A DNA stretch of 64,000 nucleotides from Marivita sp030148515 (GTDB lineage: Bacteria; Pseudomonadota; Alphaproteobacteria; Rhodobacterales; Rhodobacteraceae), in the NCBI RefSeq assembly GCF_048006345.1, contig NZ_CP180351.1, positions 2,046,001-2,110,000 on the forward strand, read 5' to 3'. This document shows positions 14,636-25,000 of this stretch, in pieces. Positions within the stretch are counted from its first letter, which is position 1. The number at the start of each line of letters is the position of its first letter. Position numbers and translations under genes: made by a program. The notes beneath the pieces are model-generated. The model was given only the letters and a program-made list of their open reading frames with translations, was not told the DNA's origin and searched no databases.

Positions 14636-15667
14636 ATGGCCCGAAGACCGACCCTTCAAGACCTTGCCCGCGCGGCAGGTGTCGGCACCGCGACTGTGGA
14701 CCGGGCCTTGAACGGGCGTGGCAATGTGTCGGCGCGCAGCATCGCCGCAATTGTCGAGGCGGCGAAACGGATCGGCTACCCCCTGCCCGCCTCTGCACCT
14801 GTCAACGCCCCCAATGCAAAACCAAGGTTCGATTTGGGATTTGTGCTGCACAAGCCGTCGCAATCCTTCTACCAGCGTTTTGCCCACGAGATCACGCGGG
14901 CCTGTGCCGAAAGGACCGAGGCGCAGATCACTCCGCATCTGAGCTTTTCGCCTTCGCAGGCACCGGATGATTTCGCCAAGGCGATAACGGACTCGGCCAG
15001 CAAAAGTCAGGCTGTGGCGGCAACCGCGATCAATCATCCGACCCTGTCACGGCTGGTGGACAGATTGACAGAGGACGGCATTCCCCTTTTCCCCTTGCTG
15101 AACGATTTCGCAGGCCGGTCCGGTGCGGGTTATTTCGGGCTCGACAACATGAAGGTGGGGCGACTGGCCGGCTGGATGATGGCGACGCAGTTGCAACGGC
15201 CCTGCCGGGTTGCCGTCATGGTCGGCGGGGCGCGATGGCACGGGCAAGGCCTGCGCGAAACGGGATTTCGCAGCGCTTTGCGCGAACACGCGCCGCAGAT
15301 CACCGTGGCGGATACCAGTGTGAACCTTGAGACACGGCAGGTCACCTACGAGGCGACGCTCGACCTGCTGCAGCGCCATGCGGATCTTGCCGGGATTTAC
15401 GTGGCCGGGGGCGGCATGGAAGGTGCGATCGCCGCACTTCGCGAAGCCCGACCGCCGGGGAAAGTGTCACTGATCGTCAATGAGCTGACCGAGGACAGCC
15501 GCGAAGCGCTTGCGGATCGATATGTGACAATGGTCATTGCAACGCCGCTTCAAACGCTCTGCCGCGCCCTTGTCAGACACATGGTCGACCGCGTTGGAAA
15601 AGGCCCGGAGTTCAGCAGAGAACGGCTGTTTTTCGAACCGCTGATCTATCTGCCTGACTCTGTTTGA
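14636..15667 (+). CDS. LacI family transcriptional regulator (paralogue of the one at 3521)
   Basis: A 343-residue LacI/GalR repressor with head RPTLQDLARAAGVGTATVDRAL (about residues 4-25) and a ligand domain closely matching the protein at 3521-4549. Shared stretches include FYQRF-type start, NDFAGRSGAGYFGLDNMKVGRLAGWM, LETRQVTYEATLDLL and the GGGMEG block. The ATG at 14636 is chosen over the adjacent GTG at 14633; the ribosome site is weak. It is divergent from the MocD-MocE-PanB-like operon and probably controls it through the repeats at 14572-14625. Recent duplication with its sister regulator is likely. Confidence 0.92.
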   Translation: MARRPTLQDLARAAGVGTATVDRALNGRGNVSARSIAAIVEAAKRIGYPLPASAPVNAPNAKPRFDLGFVLHKPSQSFYQRFAHEITRACAERTEAQITPHLSFSPSQAPDDFAKAITDSASKSQAVAATAINHPTLSRLVDRLTEDGIPLFPLLNDFAGRSGAGYFGLDNMKVGRLAGWMMATQLQRPCRVAVMVGGARWHGQGLRETGFRSALREHAPQITVADTSVNLETRQVTYEATLDLLQRHADLAGIYVAGGGMEGAIAALREARPPGKVSLIVNELTEDSREALADRYVTMVIATPLQTLCRALVRHMVDRVGKGPEFSRERLFFEPLIYLPDSV

Positions 15668-16034
15668 CTGCCCCCAAAACGTTGATGAGGTAAGCTTGTT
15701 TGGCTGATTGTTTCCAGAGAACAATCAATTCTTCGATTTTCGAGCATTGTTTCCAAATCATACCCTGTAAGACCACAGGTCCGCCAAAGTCATTCAGAAA
15801 TGTGGCCGCAATTCCCGGATAATCAGGAGTTTGGGGAAAATCCATGATTGTCCGGTTGGATGACGATCACGGCTGCACCCCGTCTAAAAGACCTGACCGG
15901 GAGCACAGTCGATTAATGAGTGGTACGAAGTCTTGCTGCAAAGCGACGCGATACGTTTCGCAGTCGTTGTTAAGAGTGGCCTCGTTTCCGTCGTTAACTG
16001 CTGTACACGCTTGCATGCCTGAGGAAATTTAACG
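15668..16034. other. 367-base intergenic region before the giant RTX gene
   Basis: This stretch is visibly more AT-rich than its surroundings. Short open frames on both strands have no recognisable domain or convincing ribosome site, so I call no gene. It presumably contains the promoter and 5' leader of the RTX gene at 16035. GAGGAAATTTAACG just before the ATG gives a good ribosome site. Confidence 0.6.
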
Positions 16035-19000
16035 ATGGCCACGTATTTTGTAACGACAGGCAACTGGAACTCGATCGCGTTCTGGTCAGGCATCACGCAA
16101 ACCTCCTCCGGTCACACGCTCGATTTTTCGGGGTTGGATGCGACATATTCGGTCACCGTAGACCAGTCGACCGGCGTCGTTACCATTGTCAATGGCGCAA
16201 CCACATTTACGATCGGTGAAGCTGGCGTCACGGGGGTGAGCGTCAATTTTGGCGGCACCACGCTGCTTGACTATTTCACCACCATATCCGGTGCCCAAAG
16301 TGGCGACCGTGTTACCGGAACGGCCCTGAATGAAGTTCTTGATGGCAATTCCGGCGATGACCGCATGGAAGGTCTTGGCGGCAACGATACGCTGTATGGC
16401 AATGCAGGGGCGGATCAGCTCGACGGCGGTGACGGAGCCGATGTCATCTATGGCGGCGCGGATGGCGACGAGCTTTACGGCGGCGCCGGGGCAGATCAGG
16501 TCTTCGGCGAGTCCGGCAACGATACGGTCGACGCAGGGTCAGGTCAGGACTTTGTCGACGGCGGAGCCGGAGCGGACCTGATCTTTGGCGGCGCAGATGC
16601 AGACCACCTTGAAGGCGGCTGGGAGGACAGCAGCGCCGATACGATCTTTGCCGGGTTGGGCAACGACCTCGTGTTCGGCGGCGGCGGCAATGACCAGCTC
16701 TATGGCGAAGAAGGGTTGGACTGGATCGACGGCGGCTACGGCGCGGACTTCGTGGATGGCGGTGCTGACGACGACCGGATCGTGGGCGACAAGGACAATG
16801 ACACCATCTTGGGCGGCAGCGGAGCCGATATTCTGACCGGTGGTGCTGGCAGCGATTCACTTCAGGGGGGTGCCGACAACGACTCCATCTGGGGCGCAGT
16901 CGGAGACTTTGTCGACGGTGGGGAAACCGGGATCGACAGCGACGTCCTGAATGTCTCGAACGTGTCCTCGATCAACTACACGACTGCGGAATCCGGGACC
17001 GTCTTTTTCAACGGCGGCGGATCGCTCAGCTTTACGGGTATCGAAACCGTCAACATCCTGTCGAACAACTACATCGTCGAAGGCACCGCCGGCGCTGACG
17101 AGATTGGCCAGTTCTATTTCGACGCCGATGGCGACTGGGTTGACAACGACGATGCTCTTGCAGGTGGAGAAGCCGACAGTATCCGGGCCGGTGCAGGCAA
17201 TGACACGGTTTGGGCCAATGAAGGCAACGACACCATCCGCGGCGATGACGGCAACGACCTGATTTACGGTGGTGGCGAGAACGATGTCATCTATGGCGGT
17301 GACGGCAATCTTCTGACCGCCGATGATCCGACCGGTCGGGACACCATTTATGCCGGCTGGGACAATGACTTTGTCTACGGCGAAGCGGGCAACGACGTCA
17401 TTTATGGCGATGCCGGCATCGACACGCTGAGCGGCAATGAAGGCGCTGACGAGATCTACGGCGGCGATGGGGCGGACAGTCTACAGGGCGGCCAGGGGAA
17501 CGACACTCTTGCGGGTGGCAACGACGGGGACAGCATCCTTGGCGACGGGCAGTGGTATGACACGACGCTCTATGCCTCCTCGGGAAGCACCAGCACGACA
17601 CTGGAGGTCGCGAACTCGGCCGACGGCCCGATCCAGCTGTGGTGGATCGACTTTTCCGGGGCAGAGATCTTCTACGTGACGATCCAGCCGGGCGACTCCG
17701 CCTTCATCTTCACCACCGAAGGCCACAACTGGGTTCTGCGGGACGAACAGGGCAACTATCTCGAGTTGTTCTCGGCGGGCACCAACACGGTTGTGACCTA
17801 CGGGGCGGAGGGGCTGAACGACAGTCTCAGAGGCGATGCCGGCAACGACACGATCTTTGGCCAGTTCGGCAATGACTCGATTGATGGCGGCGCAGGCGAT
17901 GACAGTCTTGTCGGTGGCACGGGCAATGACACCCTGATCGCGGGCAACAACACAGGTGTGGGCGACACGCTGATCGGTGGAACCGGCGACGACGTTCTTT
18001 ACGACAGTTTCTGGAATGCCACGCTGGACGGTGGCGACGGCTCTGACCTGTTCCATGTCGGCTTTGGCGCGGCCACGGTTACAGGCGGCGACGAAGGCGG
18101 CGACAATGACACCCTGTCATTTGCCGACGCAAACGACGCAGCGACCGTCATCCTCAACGCCAACGAGGCCGGTTTCTACAACGACTCCGATGGAGACAGC
18201 GGCACCTTCACAGGCATCGAGAGCTTTGAGCTGTCGTCCCGCAACGACTTTCTTGACGGGGGCACCGCCACATCAAGCATCACTGTCACCGCTGGAGCGG
18301 GCAATGACACGGTGATCGGTGGCCTTGGCAGTGACACGCTGACCGGCGGTGACGGTATCAACTATCTGACCGGCGGCGATGGCAATGACAGCCTTGTCGG
18401 CAATGCAACGGATTTGAGCAGTTTCACCCAGATGGAAGGTGGTGCCGGAGCGGACACAATCGACGGCACCGCGGGAACTTACGACATTGCGAGTTACTAC
18501 AATTCCACAGGCGCGGTGAATATTGACCTGACCGATGCATCTGTTGAGGCGGCGGGCGATGCAGCGGGCGATGTGCTCACCGGGATCGAGCAGATCGACG
18601 GCTCGAACACCGGCAATGACACAATCATTGGCGACGCTGGGGTCGTGCAGATCAAGGGTTGGGGCGGCGATGACAGCATCACGTTGAACAACGTGATTGG
18701 CGGGATCGCCGAAGGCGGAGAAGGCAACGACACGCTCGCGGGGGGTGTCGGCAATGACTCCATCTTTGGCGGCGCAGGCAACGATTCGGTTCAGGGTGGC
18801 AATGGCAACGATCTGATCTCGGGTGGCCAAGTTAGCGCAGTCATCCTGAACGGCGATTTTTCCGCCGGAGCCGCAAACTGGACCGGGGGTGCGCAAGGCA
18901 TCGAAACCGGCCCGGAAAGCGTGTATCTCGGCAATGGTTCGACCAATATCGTGGCCGAGATCAATGTCTCGCCCGCCGAGATCACCACGCTCTCGCAAGA

Positions 19001-22000
19001 CTTTGCCGTGTCCGCACCTGGCTCGGCGACACTGTCTTTCGATGGGGTCCTTCGGAACACAGGCGAACTCGGGATTGATGGGTACCGTGTCGAAATCCTC
19101 AACTCCCTTGGCTCCGTCGTCGCGGCGAGGTCCGTGGTTCCGGACACAACATGGCAAAACTACACGCTCGACGCGCTCTTTCAGGACGCCGGCACCTACA
19201 CGCTGCGGTTCACCGAATTCGGCGGCTCTGACGGGTCTGGCGGCCTGCTGGACAATGTCCAGTTTCTAACCGCAGCCGACAACGACACGCTAGATGGCGG
19301 GTCTGGCAACGACACGATTTACGGGAATTCCGGCAACGACCTGATCACTGGCGGTGGTGGCGCGGACTCGGTCTTTGGTGGCGACGGCAGTGACACCCTT
19401 GATGGCGGCGAGAATACCGACACCGTCGACGGCGGCGCGGGCGACGACACCATTCTGGCCAGCACGGGCGCGAACGAGGTCAATATCGGCGGCACCGGTA
19501 TCGACACCTACGATATCGGCAATTCGAGCGTCTCTGGTGTGGACTTCAATGTCGTGCTCGACGGCACGGGCACGCTTGGTGTCAGCTGGACCGGCATCGA
19601 GAACGTCACCGGCGGCAGCGGCAACGACACCGTGGTCGGAAATGCCGACGCAAACGTGCTGATCGGCAACGCGGGCGCCGACGTCCTGTCGGGCAATGAC
19701 GGCAACGACACACTGGACGGTGGCGCAGGCAACGACACCATCGCGGGCGGTGCGGGCGACGACTTCATCGACGGCGGCGATGGCAACGACAGCCTGACCA
19801 CCGGTTCAGGGACTGACACGGTCTTTGGCGGCGCGGGCAACGACACAATTCGCAACGGCGAAGGCGATGACAGCCTTGTTGGTGGCACCGGAGACGACCT
19901 GATCATCGCGAGTGCCGGCAACGACACGCTGGAAGGCGGCGACGGCAACGACACGCTGGACGGCGGCATTGACAATGACAGCATGTTCGGTGGCGCGGAT
20001 GCCGATACGTTCATTGTCAACGATGGCTTCGGCCAGGATACCATAGCTGGCGGCGAGGCCACGACCTCTGGCAATGATTTCGACACCATCGACCTGAGCG
20101 CGGTCACCACATCGGTTACCGTTGATTTCGCAGGGGCCGAATTCGGTAGCATCGATGATAACGCCAGCACTGACACGATCACCTTTACGGAAATCGAACG
20201 GCTGATCCTGACCGATCAGGCCGATATCGTGAACGGCGGCGCTGGGAACGAGAACATCGAAGCAGGTGGCGGCGACGATACCGTTGCAACCGGAATCGGT
20301 GATGACAGCATTCTTGGCGGTGCGGGCAATGACAGCCTGATCGGCGGCGACGGCAATGACACCGTCGATGGCGACGCGGGCGACGACTATGTCGCGGCCT
20401 TTACCGGAAACGATCTGCTGCTTGGTGGCGATGGCAACGATACGATCTTCTCGGTGGGCGGCGGCAATGACACGCTGGATGGCGGGGCCGATGCCGACCT
20501 GATCTCGATCCAGACGCTCAGCGATGTCACGGTCACAGGTGGCGAGACAACCACAAGCGGGCAGGATCTGGACCGGCTGGAAGTCGGTGGCTCAACGCCG
20601 GTGACCCTGACCGTCGGCGGCGCAGAAAACGGAACGATCACGGGTGCAGGAAGCACCATCACCTATACCGAGATCGAACAGGTCTATCTCGGGTCAGGTG
20701 CTGACACGATCAACGCAGGAACCGAGAGCGCCACACTCTATATCGACGGCCGCGAAGGTGACGATCTGTTCAATGCCTCGGCAACCACGGGCGACAACAC
20801 GCTCGAAGGACAGGCTGGCAACGACACGATCTTTGGCGGCAGCGGCAACGAGTTCATCGGCGGCGGATCCGGCAATGACCAGATCTTCGGCGGTGCAGGC
20901 AACGATTTAATCCAGAGTGGCGGCGACGCGGATACTGTCGAGGGCGGGCTTGGGAACGACACCATCGTCGGCGCACAGGGCGACGACCTGCTGGATGGCG
21001 GCGACGGCACCGACCTGATCTTTGGCGACGACGGCAACGACACGCTCATCGGCGGCACTGGCGTCGACACGCTGATCGGCGGTGGGGATGCAGACACATT
21101 CGTTCTGACTGACGGCTCCGGCAATGATTCAATCCAAGGCGGTGAAACCGTATCCACGGGAAGCGACTCGGATACGATCGATGGCTCGGCCGTCACCTCG
21201 AACATGGTTGTCCAGTTCGACGGGAACGAGTTCGGGACGATCATCGCAGGCGCTGATACGATCTCTTTCTCGGAAATCGAAAACGTCTTCGCGGGCAGCG
21301 GCGACGACACCCTGAACGCGGCACTGGACACCACCGGCGTCGGACTGTTCGGCTTTGGAGGCGACGACACGATCACCGGCGGTGCCGGAGCCGACTTCAT
21401 CGACGGTGGCGCCGGTGCGGACACGGTCTTTGGTGGCGACGGCAACGACACCATCAACTTTGGCAGCGGCGATGACAGTGGAACGGGTGCCGCGGGCGAC
21501 GACAGCCTCGACGGCGGGGACGGCAACGATACGATAACCGGCGGTGCCGGCAATGACACGCTCATCGGTGGCAGCGGGGACGACTCCCTGTTCGGCGCGA
21601 CACAGGCCGACACTCTTAGTGGCGGTGACGGCAACGATACACTGGATGGTGGTCTGGGCGCGGACTTTCTGTCTGGTGGGGCAGATTCCGACACGTTCCG
21701 TTTGACGGACAGTTTTGGAAACGATGTCATCGTCGGCGGCGATACGTTCACGACCGGAGCCAACTACGACACGATTGATCTGACGACCCTGTCGAACGCT
21801 GTCAGTGTGGTTTTCACGGGCCAAGGCGCGGGCACGATCACCGACAGTGTCACCGGCGACGTGATCACCTTCTCGGGGATCGAACAGCTGATCCTGACCG
21901 ATGGCGATGATACGGTCGATGCAACGCTCGATGACGGCTATACCTATATCCAGACCCTCGCCGGCAACGACTTCATCCAGGGCAGCCCGGGCAATGACGT

Positions 22001-25000
22001 CTACGACGACGAGATCTTTGGCCCCAACGGCGCGGGGAACGATACGTTCATCGGTGGCGATGGCGCGGATCAACTCTGGGGCGGAACAGACCAGGACAGC
22101 CTTGTCGGTGGTCTTGGCAATGACAGCCTTTATGGGCAGTCCGGCGATGACACGCTGCATGGCGGCGCGGGCGATGACGTTCTCGAAGGTGGCATCGGTG
22201 ACGACAGTGTCACAGGCGGCGACGGCGCCGACCTGATCACGGAATACAGTTTTGGCGGAACCGTGGTTGCAGACGGCGCCACGGCGACAGGCACAAACAG
22301 CAACGACGCGTTTGTCTTTGCCGGAGCTGCGGGCACCTCTGCGACGATCATCCTCGACGATGGCTCGGGGACGGCAAATGACGCCGACGTCGAATACGAC
22401 ACCGTCTTTGTCACCTCTACCGGCGACGCGGCGAGCCTGACCCTCGAAGGGTTCAGCTATGGCACCGACCGAATTCAGGTGTCCGAACCCTGGACGGGCC
22501 TCGCGTCCTCGGAGATTGCATCGGGCCATCATCAGGTCACCGTCACTTACGAGAACGGCAATACCCAGACCTTTGACGTCTTCCACGACAACGGAACCGA
22601 TTTTGACCCCACGTTGGTGATGTTCACCTATGCGGGCAATGACACGCTGGACGGCGGCGCGGGCAACGACACCATTCTTGCCGCCTATGGCGACGACTCC
22701 ATCTCGGGTGGAACGGGCGACGATCAGATCAATGCTGGCGAAGGGTCCGACACTATCGGTCTTGGCGACAACCACGGTGCGGACACGATCGTGGGTGGCG
22801 AAGATCCGGACGGGACCGACCGCGATTGGCTCGATCTCTACGAGAACGGCACAGGCCAGGGCGCGACGGTGCTCTATACCGGCAACGAGGCCGGGACCGT
22901 CGAATTCGATGGCACCCCCGGCGTCGTCAGCACCTTCTCCGAAATCGAGGTGATGGACGGCACAAACGAAGCCGATCTGATCAACGCGAGCGTCACCACC
23001 AGCGGTGTCGAGGTTTACGCCAACTTGGGCGATGACACCGTCATCGGCGGCAGTGGAGCGGACACGATCTACGGCGGAATGGGTGCGGACAGCCTCGAGG
23101 GCGGCGGCGGCACCGACATTCTGACCGGCCAACAGGGCAACGATACCATTCTGGGTGGAGCCGGAAATGACACCCTCACCGGCAATGAAGGCGCGGATTC
23201 ACTGGAAGGTCAGGATGGCGATGACCTGCTGATCGGCGATGGTCCAGCCAGCACAACCGGCGGCCAGTTCGGCATCTTTGCCTTGGCAAGCGCCGGGACC
23301 ACAGGCATTCTCAACAATGGCACCTTTGTCTTTGACAGCAGTGCCGCAAGCACGAATGTGCAGGTCACGGATGATGAGACTGCCTTCGAGGACCTCAACT
23401 CAAGTGCAGGCAGCACTCTGGATGCAGGGTCACCGCAGGTCCTGACCGCAGACATCACCATCGGGTCGACCACTTATCTCGCGGGCACCTCGATCCACGC
23501 GATTGCCCAGTCCGACATCGTGAACGAAACGACGGGCGAAACGGGCAATGCCTGGCTTGTCCAGCTGGGACCAACTCAGGCGGGCAACGTCTACTGGTCC
23601 TTCGACATCGCTGTGAACAACGGGGATCAGATCACCTGGACCTCGTCCAACACTCCGGGTGTTCAGGATCAAATCTACGCCAACACAACGGGTCTCGAGT
23701 ATATCGACCTCGTGCAGGCCGATGGTCAGTTCCTGCCCTCGAATGACACGCTGGTCGGTGGGATTGGCAATGACACACTGATCGGCGGCGTGGGCGATGA
23801 CAGCCTCGTGGCCGGTGACGGAGCCGACTCGATCTCGGGCGACGGCGGATCGGACTTGATCGACGCGGGCACCGGCAATGATACCGTCGACGCCGGTGAC
23901 GGCAACGACCTGGTCTTCGCCTGGACTGGCGATGACAGCGTACTTGGTGGCGCGGGCAACGATACGGTCTTCGGTCAGGATGGCGACGACACCCTCTTCG
24001 GCGGCGCAGGAAATGACTCCCTCGACGGTGACGATGGTCTGGCGGGCGCGGATTCCATCTTTGGCGAAGACGGCGATGACACGATCATCGGCGACGGTGG
24101 CAATGACACGCTGTCAGGTGGCACCGGCAATGACCAAATCTTCGCGGGCGCGGACAACGACAGCGTTACAGGCGGCGACGGCAACGACCAGCTTTTCGGC
24201 GAAGGTGGCGATGACAGCATTGACGCAGGCGCAGGCAACGACACGATCCTTGGCGGCGATGGCAATGACACGATCATTGGCTTTGAAGGCAACGACAGCG
24301 TCGAAGGTGGCGCAGGTGATGATGTCATCAACACCCGCACCTCACCGGGCACGGGCCTGCCGGATGAAGGCTATGGTGCGTCAGGCAACCCGCTTTACTA
24401 CCCCGGCGATGCGGATGCGTTCAACGACCGCGACACGGTGTATGGCGGGTTCGGCAATGACAGCATCCTGACGGGCGACGACAACGATCTCATCTTCGGC
24501 GATGACGGCAATGACTCTGTGGATGCGGGCTTTGACGATGACTTCGTCTCGGGCGGCGCGGGCGCAGACGTACTTGAAGGCAATGAAGGCAACGACACCA
24601 TCGAAGGTGGCGCCGACGGCGACCTGATCTATGGGGATGTGGCGCCGACCAACCCGGATTACCCAGTATTCGCGTTTTATGATCTGCCCAATGACGGCAC
24701 CGATCTTGCGCCCAACAACAATGCAGACAGTCTTGTCGGCGACGACGGCAACGACACGATCTACGGTCAGGACGACAATGATACGCTCGAAGGTGGTCTG
24801 GGCGACGACTATCTCGATGGCGGCAATGACAACGACTATCTCGACGGGGCCGAGGGCGCGGATACGCTGATTGGCGGAGCCGGGAATGACACTCTTTCGG
24901 GAGGCAACGACCTCTCGGCAGACAGCCTGGATGGTGGCACGGGCAATGACGACCTGAGCGCCGGAGATGGCAATGACACCCTTCTCGGCGGGGATGGCAG

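Noticed and set aside
15844..16032. Small open frame upstream of the RTX gene
   Set aside because: No ribosome site or recognisable domain, and it overlaps another frame on the opposite strand. Treated as non-coding leader.
21129..23132. 667-codon minus-strand open frame inside the RTX gene
   Set aside because: It is the reverse complement of RTX repeat codons and shows periodic composition without any domain. The same holds for the other minus-strand frames at 18273-19157, 19508-20182 and 20738-21763.
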